Of a stretch of DNA of 32,092 bases, positions 23,954 to 32,092 are shown in pieces. The notes below the pieces were generated by a model. It was not told the origin of the DNA, searched no databases, and saw only the letters and a list, made by a program, of their open reading frames with translations. Numbering within the stretch: the stretch's first letter is position 1; every line of letters begins with the position of its first letter. Location of the stretch: NCBI GenBank assembly GCA_013286425.1, contig JABDFS010000039.1, positions 72 to 32,163 of the forward strand, written 5' to 3'. Made by a program: the position numbers and the translations under genes. The stretch comes from Bacteroidota bacterium (GTDB taxonomy: Bacteria > Bacteroidota > Bacteroidia > Chitinophagales > Chitinophagaceae).

Positions 23954-24280
23954 TTATCTATTGTTCATGTTCTTAGGGTGTTCTGACCAATCAAAAGGAG
24001 GATGCTCTAATTGATAAATATGATCTTTAATCGCTATAACGACTATTTCGTAAAATGCCTGCTGATTAACCTTTGCATTTATTGCTTTGAAGTTTGGTTT
24101 CTTTTTACTGTTTGCTATTTGAGCAATTAAAGGCCTGTCACTTTGTACTTGTATTGATTTACCTGCATGCGTAATAGTAAATATTTCAACACTCGTTTTT
24201 ATTTCCTGTATTACTTCTGCTTTATAAGTTTTGTTGCTATAATTAAATTCAATTTTAAAAGGCTGCAATATTAATTCCAT
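23954..24280 (-). CDS. Uncharacterised 108-residue protein
   Basis: I do not recognise it. It is a small soluble protein with alternating strands at the N-terminus (ILQPFKIEFNYSNKTYKAEVIQ, read as two segments) and a helix toward the end (FYEIVVIAIKDHIYQLE). There is no signal peptide. It is transcribed in the same direction as the HEPN gene upstream, 78 bases after its stop, and could be part of that transcript. Confidence 0.5.
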   Translation of the reverse strand: MELILQPFKIEFNYSNKTYKAEVIQEIKTSVEIFTITHAGKSIQVQSDRPLIAQIANSKKKPNFKAINAKVNQQAFYEIVVIAIKDHIYQLEHPPFDWSEHPKNMNNR

Positions 24281-24357
24281 TATGCAATACTAATAAAATT
24301 AGTACTAATTGACTCTTGATAGATTGATTTATACTTAAACTCATATATCGTGTTTTA

Positions 24358-25398
24358 TCAGGCAATAGTAGGTTGTTTAAATACTCCTGTCTTATTTTTA
24401 AATATCGCTTCAGTTTTTTCATGAAGTAGCTCTGCACCGTCTGTTAGTAAAGTAAAATCATTGTCGCTAATGGAGAAGTCAGCTGAATACCTTGCTTCCA
24501 GGTAAGCCCTTTCCAATATCCGCAATAAACGGTTTTCTTCAGCCTTATTTATACTGAGCAGCCAGTGCAATTCCGGCGCATAGCGCCGCAAAGGTTTTTT
24601 CAACTCGCCGAAGCAGTGTGTTTTCGGGCAATTACCTCCTAATGCTGTAATCAACCCTCTTATATTCAATTCAACCGCCTGTTGCAGCATAAACGTTGCC
24701 ATTTCCGGTTCACGCTTTCCATAACTTTCGGAAGCGGCTTCCAAAAAGCTTTCTGCTTTTGTATGCGCCTGTAGGAATTGTTTTTCAGCATTGGTCGCCA
24801 TTGCCTGTAGGGTTGCTGCCGAAGGACAGGAGAAAGCAGGAAGTTCATTGCTGTATAACAGGTTTTCTTTATTGCACACCATGTTATAGTAAAAATGGCC
24901 TTCGTTTAACTGCTGTTGTATGACCTCCGATTTGTGTAATGACACATCAACAGAAGCGTTCTCCATATTGGCCATTGCAATTACCTGTTCATACTGGCTG
25001 AAGGATGTTGCTGAAGTGGATGGAATAACCACCAGCAGGTCGAAATGCTCATGATTATCTTTTACATCATGATGCAGTAAAAATATTTTCTCAGGATTGA
25101 TACAGGCTTTGATGAAAGCGACTACTTTTTCTTTGGCGGTAGTTAAAGGTTGATGATGCTTTTCCAGTTCAAATGACTGTATTTCTTTCCCCCCTTCATC
25201 CAGTATGTCCAACAGGCTGTTGAAAGCATACAGGTAATCATTAAAATACAGGGGCACAAGTCCCGATTTTAATTCATAATCCAGGTAGTCTATAAACTGC
25301 CTGCGAAGGCTTTCTTTCAATAATAATGTATCATTAAACCGGAAGAAATTAACGAGGCTTTCCGAAAACGCTTCGCTGAGGGTGTATTGTGTTTGCAT
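24358..25398 (-). CDS. HEPN-domain protein with nucleotidyltransferase-like N-terminal region
   Basis: The C-terminal part (about residues 210-335) is a HEPN domain: AESFLEAASESYGKREPEMA, TFMLQQAVELNIRGLI, then GGNCPKTH (His261) and EARYSADFSISDNDF. HEPN domains are all-helical and often act as RNases in toxin-antitoxin or phage defence modules, or as non-catalytic partners. Residues 100-175 (IFLLHHDVKDNHEHFDLLVVI and VDVSLHKSEVI) look like a degenerate nucleotidyltransferase core with an Asp in FDLLVVI, so this may be an MNT-HEPN fusion in one chain. I chose the ATG at 25398 (346 residues); a second one at 25419 would add seven. It is divergent from an XRE regulator 166 bases away. Confidence 0.75.
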   Translation of the reverse strand: MQTQYTLSEAFSESLVNFFRFNDTLLLKESLRRQFIDYLDYELKSGLVPLYFNDYLYAFNSLLDILDEGGKEIQSFELEKHHQPLTTAKEKVVAFIKACINPEKIFLLHHDVKDNHEHFDLLVVIPSTSATSFSQYEQVIAMANMENASVDVSLHKSEVIQQQLNEGHFYYNMVCNKENLLYSNELPAFSCPSAATLQAMATNAEKQFLQAHTKAESFLEAASESYGKREPEMATFMLQQAVELNIRGLITALGGNCPKTHCFGELKKPLRRYAPELHWLLSINKAEENRLLRILERAYLEARYSADFSISDNDFTLLTDGAELLHEKTEAIFKNKTGVFKQPTIA

Positions 25399-25564
25399 GG
25401 CTACAGGTTTTATGAACATAAAATAAGTTGCACTATGTTGGATAAATTATTCCTGTGGTTACTGTTTTATACTGCAGCCATGCATATTTTAGCGCCTGTT
25501 GTTTATAGCTAAACAAACTATAACTTAATTTATCTTTATATCTTTAAACCAGATTATTGTTTAT

Positions 25565-25948
25565 ATGGAAAAACCCATACACGAAGGCCGCAACGTTAAA
25601 CGCATACGTGAAATGCTGGGCATTAAACAGGAAGCGCTTGCCCTTGAATTAGGCGACGACTGGAACCAGAAGAAAATATCTTTACTGGAAGGCAAAGAAA
25701 CCATTGAACCCCAACTCCTGAACGAAGTAGCCAAAGCTTTGAAAGTGCCTGTGGAGGCCATTAAGAATTTTGATGAGCAGGCTGCAATAACTTATTTTAA
25801 TACATTTCAAGAAGGTAGCATTAACAACGGTCATTTCTCACCAACATTCGACAATTGCACTTTTAATCCTATTGATAAGATTGTTGAATTGTATGAAAGA
25901 ATGTTGAAGGATAGAGATGCGATGATTGAGGAGTTAAGGAAAAAATAA
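25565..25948 (+). CDS. XRE-family helix-turn-helix regulator
   Basis: Residues 7-70 form a Cro/C1-type helix-turn-helix: GRNVKRIREMLGIKQEALAL, then ELGDDWNQKKISLLEG and a fourth helix NEVAKALKVPVEAIK. The rest is a short linker and a C-terminal coiled coil (IVELYERMLKDRDAMIEELRKK) likely used for dimerisation. It is divergent from the HEPN gene, which suggests that it regulates that gene and itself. The intergenic bases contain GTTTATAGCTAAAC and ACTATAAC near 25501-25524, which form imperfect inverted repeats and could be the operator. Confidence 0.85.
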   Translation: MEKPIHEGRNVKRIREMLGIKQEALALELGDDWNQKKISLLEGKETIEPQLLNEVAKALKVPVEAIKNFDEQAAITYFNTFQEGSINNGHFSPTFDNCTFNPIDKIVELYERMLKDRDAMIEELRKK

Positions 25949-26035
25949 AGCGTAGTAAAACTTTTATTAAAACTGCAATGTCGTTCCTGAATGCAAGGCT
26001 TTGCTAACAGGCATTGCAATGAAGGGGAATCTGGA

Positions 26036-28807
26036 TCAATGTTTCTGTACTAACAGTCTTTCAATTAGTCCGTTTGATTTTAACAATTCTATGGTTTTAG
26101 CTGTGTCGGAAATATTGAACTTATCTGCTTTTGTTTTAAAATCTTGTTGCTTGATTTGCCATCGTTGCATTCCTTTATAAATGGAATTCACGTCAGCAGT
26201 TTGCAAGTCAATTATGAGTTTAGTAACCGTGTTTAGTAATTCTATTTTGTCCGTATGCCTTTTAATGAAAGGAGTGGTATAAATATCTAAAACACTATTT
26301 ACTGCAAGAATAAAATCACGATTTGCCTTATTACTAATTGCATTCAAAACCTCTTGTTTGTGAGAAGATGAAATTGTAAATACTTCGTTACCTCTGATAG
26401 TTTTTTTATTTAAGAATGGGTTGGTCTTAATTTTTTCTTTTAATTCGGCAGAGTAAGTACCAAAATGGTAATTAATGAAATTATATTTTCTACTTAAAAC
26501 AGGGTTGAATGCCTCTACATTGAAAACTGTTTTTTGAATGCCCACTTCACCATAAGTGTTACCAAGTTTGGTTTCGGTTAATGCTACTATCATTGCTAAT
26601 TCCAAATATTCATTTTTTTCTGATGATGCGGCAATTGGAATGGCAAAATCGGCTGTATTATTTGAAAAGGTTTTTTGAAGAACTGCCGGAAATAAATCTG
26701 AAAGTGATTTATTTATTTCTTCATACACTTCTCTCAATTTTATAAGTCTTTTTAACAAACGAACTACCTCGCGCTGAATTGAAGGTTCAGGCAATGGAAT
26801 TAAATATTTTAAGAAAGTATCTTCATGTATAGTTTGTTGTGATGTGCCTTTTGCAGAAGTCTTGTGTAATTGCTTCAAAAAGAAATTTGACTTAAAAAAA
26901 TAATGAATATATAAAGGCTCTGCATTTGTTACTGAAAACATCGGCATGTTTTCAGTAGTAATACATCCATTTACTTCATAAGGCGCTAAGCCAATCGCTT
27001 CATCTTGTTGAAGTGTTTGCCGAGTGTAAAGAAAAGTATATGGGTATTTATCTAAATCAACTATAAATTGCCTCTTTCTCCCAATGTCATAGCCGAGTTT
27101 ATGTCCTCTTTGCTTTATTCCCTCGTATTTGGAAATTGTAAGTTGTTTATAATTTTTATTATCGTCTATCCAAGTTTCTACTCTGTATTGTTCTAACACT
27201 TCTGATAAAGGGACTAGCTTAAATTGCTCTGAAAGGTCTTTATAAAAAATATCAAGTTCTGATTGTATTTCTTTGAGTTCGTTTGTTATTAATTGCTGTT
27301 TTGTGATTAGTTCTGAAGTGGTGTTTAGTGGGTCGTCATAATTCACCGCATAATCCTTATTTGGATTTTTAAAGTCAAGATTGACAACAGAATTTCCTTT
27401 TACATCCTTTTCAATTATTTCGTTAATACTTACTACCCAACAATTGTCATTCTTCCTTCTTTTATTCCACCACTTTTTTATTTCATCAAATTCTTCATAA
27501 TAAATTGGCTTTGTCTTGCTATATTTTTTTCTATTTTCAGAAGGAATAAGTTCATAATACCAAGTTTTTTTTGTTGAGTTTCCTGTGTGATTAAAAAAAA
27601 TCAAGTAAGATGTTATTGAAGTGTAAGGCTCAAAAACTCCTTCTGCTAACTTGACAATTGTGTGAACTTCAAAGTCAGTTAAAAGTTGCTCCATTATTCT
27701 TGCCGAGACCCCCTCACTGAATAGCATTCCTTTAGGTACAACGATTGCTGCCCTTCCTCCTTCAGAGTTGACAGATTTTCTTTTTAGCTTTCTCATCAAA
27801 AGTTGAAGGAAAAGAAATGCAGTTTCTGATGTTCGTTTATCTCCCGGAAAATTGTTTAGAATACCTTTTTCTTCTTCACCACCAAAAGGTGGATTGGTTA
27901 ATATTATATCTACTCGGTCCTTGTCACTAATATCTTTTAAAGGAAAGCGTAAAGAATTTTGACTATCAATATTTGGATATTCTAAGCCATGTAACAATAA
28001 ATTCATTTGGCTTAATAAGTAGGGAAGCGATTTAGCTTCGCCGCCATACAATGACTTTCTCTTTAAGGCATTTCTTTGCTGAATTGTCTTTACCTCCTTT
28101 TTCAAGTGTTCAAAAGTTTCAACTAAGAATCCACCCGTACCACTTGCAGGGTCAAGCACTTTCTCACCAATTATAGGGTCAACCATTTCAACCATAAACT
28201 TTACAACAGGTCTTGGTGTATAAAATTCTCCGGCATCGCCACTTGCATCACGCATTTCTTTAAGTAGGCTTTCGTACAAATGGGAAAGTGTATTTACTTC
28301 TTCATTATTTGTAAAATGTATTTCGTCAATTTTATTTATCACATCCCGCAGTAAGTAGCCATTAATCATGCGGTTTATTACTCCTTTAAAAACCGTTGCA
28401 ATTACGTCTTTGCGTTCTGTTCCAGTTTCGCTTTGCAGACTGCGTAAGTAATAGAACAAACCTGTTCGTTCTTTCTTGTCTGCAAGTATTACTTTTTCGT
28501 TATTGATAAAGGAAAGCAAATCATCTCCCGTAAGATTTTTATCTCTTCCCCAATCACGCCAACGATAGGGATTTTCAATTGCAGATTTATACTTTCTTTC
28601 TTCCAGTTCCGCTTGTGTTTGTTGTAATTGCTCATTGTCGTCTAAAAATTTTAAAAACATTATCCATGTAAGCATTGGCAATCGGTCTGCATCGCCATTC
28701 ATGCCTTTATCCTTACGCATAATCTTCCGGCAGCTTTTAATGATACCTGAAAGCCGTTGTGCAGTTGTTTCCTGCTTAATATTTTTTTCTTTTTTTGCTT
28801 TTGCCAT
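26036..28807 (-). CDS. Type I restriction-modification HsdM-HsdS fusion protein
   Basis: The first 500 residues are a type I N6-adenine methyltransferase: helical N-terminal domain (SCRKIMRKDKGMNGDADRLP), GEFYTPRPVVKFMVE, SAM-binding motif DPASGTGGF at 219-227 and catalytic NPPF at 305-308. Residues about 515-725 look like a single HsdS half: PLSEVLEQYRVETW, a target-recognition-like region, then IHEDTFLKYLIPLPEPSIQRE and a coiled spacer helix. Residues about 735-923 are an extra domain (LTETKLGNTYGEVGIQKTVF, NFINYHFGTYSAELKE) that recalls Panacea-type/winged-helix modules, not normally part of HsdM or HsdS. No separate hsdS is present. It lies 8 bases downstream of hsdR in one operon. With one target-recognition half per chain, a dimer would be needed for a bipartite site. 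Confidence 0.85.
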   Translation of the reverse strand: MAKAKKEKNIKQETTAQRLSGIIKSCRKIMRKDKGMNGDADRLPMLTWIMFLKFLDDNEQLQQTQAELEERKYKSAIENPYRWRDWGRDKNLTGDDLLSFINNEKVILADKKERTGLFYYLRSLQSETGTERKDVIATVFKGVINRMINGYLLRDVINKIDEIHFTNNEEVNTLSHLYESLLKEMRDASGDAGEFYTPRPVVKFMVEMVDPIIGEKVLDPASGTGGFLVETFEHLKKEVKTIQQRNALKRKSLYGGEAKSLPYLLSQMNLLLHGLEYPNIDSQNSLRFPLKDISDKDRVDIILTNPPFGGEEEKGILNNFPGDKRTSETAFLFLQLLMRKLKRKSVNSEGGRAAIVVPKGMLFSEGVSARIMEQLLTDFEVHTIVKLAEGVFEPYTSITSYLIFFNHTGNSTKKTWYYELIPSENRKKYSKTKPIYYEEFDEIKKWWNKRRKNDNCWVVSINEIIEKDVKGNSVVNLDFKNPNKDYAVNYDDPLNTTSELITKQQLITNELKEIQSELDIFYKDLSEQFKLVPLSEVLEQYRVETWIDDNKNYKQLTISKYEGIKQRGHKLGYDIGRKRQFIVDLDKYPYTFLYTRQTLQQDEAIGLAPYEVNGCITTENMPMFSVTNAEPLYIHYFFKSNFFLKQLHKTSAKGTSQQTIHEDTFLKYLIPLPEPSIQREVVRLLKRLIKLREVYEEINKSLSDLFPAVLQKTFSNNTADFAIPIAASSEKNEYLELAMIVALTETKLGNTYGEVGIQKTVFNVEAFNPVLSRKYNFINYHFGTYSAELKEKIKTNPFLNKKTIRGNEVFTISSSHKQEVLNAISNKANRDFILAVNSVLDIYTTPFIKRHTDKIELLNTVTKLIIDLQTADVNSIYKGMQRWQIKQQDFKTKADKFNISDTAKTIELLKSNGLIERLLVQKH

Positions 28808-28815
28808 TTTAAAAT

Positions 28816-31218
28816 TTATGCTGCTTCAGCATACAATAATTTTTGTAATTCTTCAATTGCTTTTTTGTATTTATCCATGCCACCAAACTCATTTACAATT
28901 TCAATGGTGTTGCCTTCTTCTGTAAATGGCTCAACAGAAATAATGTCTGGTCTTATTTGGTTTAAACCATAGTCAACATACTTTTCTAAAATCATTTGTA
29001 AAACATGCTGTGCTTTTTCGCTGTATTGGGAAAAGAAGTCCGTTTTATTATTCTTCAAAAGTTCTGCTCTTTGTTTTCTTGTTTTCGGTTTAAGGTCATA
29101 AGCTAGAAAGCAAAGCAGGTCAAACGGGTCGACTTCTTTTTGCTTTGTTATTTCCATTAACTGCTCAACCGAAATGCCTTGATTTTCCAGCTGTTCAATT
29201 ATTTCTTTCCGTTCTTTTAAATCATTCCAATGGCTTTTAAACTCACCAGCATTGGGAAACATTGTAGCGATTTTTTCTTTTGCATATTGAGAAAGTTGTA
29301 CTCTGATTAATCTGCCTGTAACAGGGTCAATAATCTGAATGGTTTCAACTGCAATTCCTATCTCACCATCCGTTACATAATACTTTCTTCTAGCATTTTC
29401 GCCTCCATCATCTTGTATGTTTCCATCAAAATCCTCAAAATCATTTTCATTATCTGGTGGTGGTTCAGGAAATTCTTCGTAAGTACCGGGAATAGTTTCG
29501 CCGTTGTTGTCAATTTCTTCTTCAGTAATCAAAGGTGGTTCGCCATCAAAGTCAGGGTCAGCAAAATTTCTCGTTGCACTTCCTGTATAATCAAGTATGG
29601 TGAAGAAAAGTTTTTCTTTGTCGTCTCTTACTCTTGTTCCTCTTCCAATAATTTGCTTGAACTCGGTTATTGAATTTACCATGCGGAACAAAACAATGTT
29701 CTTGCACGTAGGCACATCAACGCCTGTACTCATAAGGCGTGAAGTGGTTACGATAACAGGAATAGGTTCGTCAATATCCATGAACCTTCCTAAATGCCCT
29801 TTGCCAACATCGCCTTCTTCTGAAACAATGCGAACTGTATAGTCAGGATATTGGCGAACTAAATCAGTATTAAGATTAGAAATTTCTCTGCGAAAATGAT
29901 CTGCATGTTCTTGGTCAACGCAAAACACAATCGTCTTATCAAATCTTCCATTTTTCAACATGAAATCGTAAAGATGTTTTGCGACTGCTTTCGTTCTTGG
30001 TAAAAGTGAAAGAGAGTTTTCAAAATCAGGTGTTGAGTAAACTCCGTCAGGAATTATTTCTCCGTTTGCATCTAATTGTCCTTCATGTGGTCGCCATCCT
30101 ACTGCATCTGCTTCCGTAGCTATGCGATGCACAATGTAAGGCGCTAAAAACCCATCTTCAATTCCTTGCCGCAAACTGTAAGTGTAAAGCGGATTGCCAA
30201 AGTAAGCATAAGTGTCTTTGTTATCATCACGCAAAGGAGTTGCAGTTAAGCCCAACTGAACTGATTGATTGAAGTAATCCAAAATAATTCTCCAATTGCT
30301 ATCATCAGATGCACTTCCACGATGGCACTCATCAATTACTATTAGGTCAAAAAAATCTCTCGGTAAATTTCTGAATGCACCAGCTCTGTTGCTATCTTCT
30401 GCTAAAGATTGATAGGTAGAAAAATATATTTCCCTGCTGCTTGTTAATCCTTCTTCAGGAACTAAACATCTTGCATCACCAAACAAAGCAAAATCTTTTG
30501 CATGAGGGTCTGAAACTAAAACGCTGCGGTCTGCAAGAAATAAAACTTTTGGTCGCCGATGTTCTCCTTTAGTATTCCAACGGTTGTTCCAAAGTTTATA
30601 AATTATTTGAAAAGCAACTGTAGTTTTACCTGTTCCTGTTGCAAGTGTTAGCAATGCTCTGCGTTTGCCTTCCAAAATTGCTTTAATTGCTCTATTGATA
30701 GCAATTTGTTGATAATAGCGTATTTCTTTTCCCGGCGTGGCTATAAAAGGTTTTAAAAATGTTTCCTGAATTTCTGGTTTTAAAGGTTCAACAGAATTTA
30801 ATCTATTCCACAATTCAATAGCCGTAGGAAACTTATCAATTTTGGTTTCAAGTCCAGTAATGAAATTAAATTCAGTAATTTCTTTTCCATTGGTTGCATA
30901 ACAGAATTTTAATCCAAGTATTTGAGCATATTCTTTTGCTTGTAACATTCCGTCTGCTGCTGTTTTATACTCTCGTTTTGCTTCAACAACTGCAATTAAA
31001 AAGTTCTGTGAGTAACGAAGTAAATAATCTGCTTTCTTAGCTTTTTTTCTTTTTCCAGTTCTGCCGATGACAATAATTTTCCCTGCTGTAAATGGTCGCT
31101 GCTCTAAGATTTGTTCGTCTGTCCAACTGCTTTCATTTTTCAGTTTTGGCAAAACAAATTTGCGGCAGGTGTCTGCTTCGCTGTCATTGTCAATTATATG
31201 AATTATTGGTTCTGCCAT
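28816..31218 (-). CDS. hsdR: Type I restriction enzyme HsdR subunit
   Basis: HsdR is the ATP-driven translocase and nuclease of type I systems. The N-terminal nuclease has Asp64 (ADYLL) and Glu79-x-Lys81 (VVEAK), the PD-(D/E)xK pattern. The SF2 helicase motor follows: Walker A ATGTGKTT at 193-200, DECH at 296-299, TATP at 325-328 and IIGRGTR near the end of the second RecA fold. The C-terminal helical part (FLAYDLKPKTRKQRAELLKNN) contacts the methyltransferase. At 800 residues it belongs to the shorter EcoEI-like branch. It is the first gene of the R-M operon. Its -7 region may be TTACTTTG (31236-31243). Confidence 0.92.
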   Translation of the reverse strand: MAEPIIHIIDNDSEADTCRKFVLPKLKNESSWTDEQILEQRPFTAGKIIVIGRTGKRKKAKKADYLLRYSQNFLIAVVEAKREYKTAADGMLQAKEYAQILGLKFCYATNGKEITEFNFITGLETKIDKFPTAIELWNRLNSVEPLKPEIQETFLKPFIATPGKEIRYYQQIAINRAIKAILEGKRRALLTLATGTGKTTVAFQIIYKLWNNRWNTKGEHRRPKVLFLADRSVLVSDPHAKDFALFGDARCLVPEEGLTSSREIYFSTYQSLAEDSNRAGAFRNLPRDFFDLIVIDECHRGSASDDSNWRIILDYFNQSVQLGLTATPLRDDNKDTYAYFGNPLYTYSLRQGIEDGFLAPYIVHRIATEADAVGWRPHEGQLDANGEIIPDGVYSTPDFENSLSLLPRTKAVAKHLYDFMLKNGRFDKTIVFCVDQEHADHFRREISNLNTDLVRQYPDYTVRIVSEEGDVGKGHLGRFMDIDEPIPVIVTTSRLMSTGVDVPTCKNIVLFRMVNSITEFKQIIGRGTRVRDDKEKLFFTILDYTGSATRNFADPDFDGEPPLITEEEIDNNGETIPGTYEEFPEPPPDNENDFEDFDGNIQDDGGENARRKYYVTDGEIGIAVETIQIIDPVTGRLIRVQLSQYAKEKIATMFPNAGEFKSHWNDLKERKEIIEQLENQGISVEQLMEITKQKEVDPFDLLCFLAYDLKPKTRKQRAELLKNNKTDFFSQYSEKAQHVLQMILEKYVDYGLNQIRPDIISVEPFTEEGNTIEIVNEFGGMDKYKKAIEELQKLLYAEAA

Positions 31219-31250
31219 TGGAGAACTGAAAAATACAAAGTAATAGTCTA

Positions 31251-31547
31251 TTAATGATAAGTTACTGAAGTGTTTTTGATTTGCAGGGTTTGCATTTCAC
31301 TTAAATAATCTGAAGATTTATAGCACCATGTTTTAATAATATCTTTCTGCACCTTGAATATGTGTGCAGCATCGCCAACAGAAAATTTCAAATTGTAATT
31401 AATCTCCTGCATAAAAATTCGTTTAGTAAAACCTACGGCGACGCTCTTCTTCTGTAAAGATTGTGTAATGTTCTTTCTGATCTGTAGAATAATAAAATCA
31501 ATTGAAAATTCTTTTACTTCTCCTTCGACCCTAATAGAAAAATCCAT
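31251..31547 (-). CDS. Small protein with a C-terminal MerR-like helix-turn-helix
   Basis: Two starts are possible. The ATG at 31547 gives 98 residues and overlaps the preceding gene by 34 bases; the ATG at 31412 gives 53 residues. Only the later part resembles a known motif: FSVGDAAHIFKVQKDIIKTW followed by CYKSSDYLSE, a MerR/excisionase-like helix-turn-helix. The domain then ends abruptly in MQTLQIKNTSVTYH, so this may be a truncated regulator. It lies 32 bases upstream of hsdR on the same strand and could influence its expression. Confidence 0.5.
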   Translation of the reverse strand: MDFSIRVEGEVKEFSIDFIILQIRKNITQSLQKKSVAVGFTKRIFMQEINYNLKFSVGDAAHIFKVQKDIIKTWCYKSSDYLSEMQTLQIKNTSVTYH

Positions 31548-31834
31548 GGAGTTAAAACAAAATCTTCATTATCTTTTACATCCCAACAGAATTTATTTCC
31601 CATAAAAGCCATAGTCGTTTTATATAAATAAAGTGGTATAACTTTTTCTTCATCTCCCTTCTTTATAAGAGATATAAAGTCAGAAGGATTTTCATTTGTT
31701 TCAATTTCAACCAGGTTAATTACAAGGTTATTGGCCTGCTGTGGATAATAAAGATGATATAAAAAATCATTGTTTTTCGTATATGAATTCAACAACGGTA
31801 AATCCTGATTAATGGTTATTTTTTTTACTTTCAT
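31514..31834 (-). CDS. Uncharacterised 106-residue protein
   Basis: I do not recognise it. Starting at the ATG at 31834 (MKVKKITINQDLPLL), it is a soluble protein with alternating strands (NNLVINLVEIETNE, KVIPLYLYKTTMAFMG) and a C-terminal DFVLTPWIFLLGSKEK. The start lies a few bases after the stop of the upstream gene (31842-31844), which suggests coupling. An in-frame ATG at 31909 exists, but it would overlap that gene. Its 3' end overlaps the longer version of the next frame. Confidence 0.5.
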   Translation of the reverse strand: MKVKKITINQDLPLLNSYTKNNDFLYHLYYPQQANNLVINLVEIETNENPSDFISLIKKGDEEKVIPLYLYKTTMAFMGNKFCWDVKDNEDFVLTPWIFLLGSKEK

Positions 31835-31841
31835 AATAATC

Positions 31842-32087
31842 TTAGTACCTGTTGTGAGTTTGTAATGGTTTAATAAATAGTTCCCAGTAATATTCTGCCG
31901 CCCCTTCAAATGTTAGTTCTTTACCTGTATTGTTTCCCCATGAAGACATTCCCATCAATGATAGAAATAAACTATAGCCATTATCTTTTACATGTAAAGA
32001 CTCATTCAAACTATTGCGGTTGTTCGAAATATTATGAGAATAATTGATGCTTTTAGAGAGTATGGAATTACTTCCATAGAAAACCAT
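31842..32087 (-). CDS. Uncharacterised protein at the right edge, possibly 5'-incomplete
   Basis: 81 residues are visible from an ATG at 32087, five bases from the window edge. The frame stays open to the edge, so the real start may lie outside. The sequence is polar and Asn/Ser-rich at first (SINYSHNISNNRNSLNES), then ends with GAAEYYWELFIKPLQ. No family is recognised. It forms a row with the two small genes downstream, all read toward hsdR. Confidence 0.45.
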   Translation of the reverse strand: MVFYGSNSILSKSINYSHNISNNRNSLNESLHVKDNGYSLFLSLMGMSSWGNNTGKELTFEGAAEYYWELFIKPLQTHNRY

Positions 32088-32092
32088 GCATT

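Noticed and set aside
24255..24437. 60-residue minus-strand frame between the HEPN gene and the 108-residue gene
   Set aside because: It overlaps the end of the HEPN coding sequence in another frame and has no recognisable features.
1..32092. tRNA, rRNA, transposase or integrase genes
   Set aside because: None was recognised on either strand; the accessory regions carry no visible recombinase, so mobility remains only inferred.

Overview
The window looks like chromosomal DNA of a Bacteroidota species, most likely a Chitinophagaceae-type soil or freshwater bacterium. The supporting signs are AT-rich intergenic DNA, few Shine-Dalgarno sequences, a match to the Bacteroidetes promoter form TTTG-N19-TAnnTTTG ahead of the sulfatase gene, a TamB-type protein with the Bacteroidetes N-terminus, a DUF6266 protein, DUF1566 and nSTAND proteins. 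The genus is an inference.

Layout. (1) 1-4149, minus strand: a TamB-like envelope gene cut at the left edge, where the first 98 bases are a fold-back copy of an internal part of the same gene, and a lipoprotein sulfatase. (2) 4226-11315, plus strand: a tryptophan biosynthesis operon trpE-G-D-C-F, then an acetyltransferase and a small secreted protein, then trpB. trpA is not in the window. The operon is preceded by a ribosome-mediated attenuator: a 20-residue leader peptide with three consecutive Trp codons, an antiterminator and an intrinsic terminator. (3) 11421-16117: a PH-like membrane protein, then a tight three-gene cassette made of an unknown helical adaptor-like protein, a membrane-anchored nSTAND1-type NTPase, and a secreted TPR / 14-residue-repeat coiled-coil / DUF1566 protein. 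This is the best candidate for a poorly described signalling or conflict system. (4) 16199-19916: housekeeping genes panD, a FUSC-family transporter and pyrF.

(5) 20034-32092: an accessory and defence-like region. It holds a DUF6266 protein, an unknown gene with a decayed paralogue, two copies of a composite element (a hairpin with a CAAGATTA apex followed by an array of exact 10-bp units), a small HTH protein, a TIR protein with C-terminal membrane segments that sits between two 35/36-bp direct repeats, a HEPN protein with a nucleotidyltransferase-like N-terminal part divergent from an XRE regulator, a type I restriction-modification operon (hsdR, then an hsdM-hsdS fusion), and three small unknown genes at the right edge.

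Taken together, a Trp-starvation-controlled biosynthetic operon and core metabolism abut two accessory blocks (an nSTAND cassette and a TIR/HEPN/type I R-M island). Family calls rest on motifs read by eye; no database search was run.
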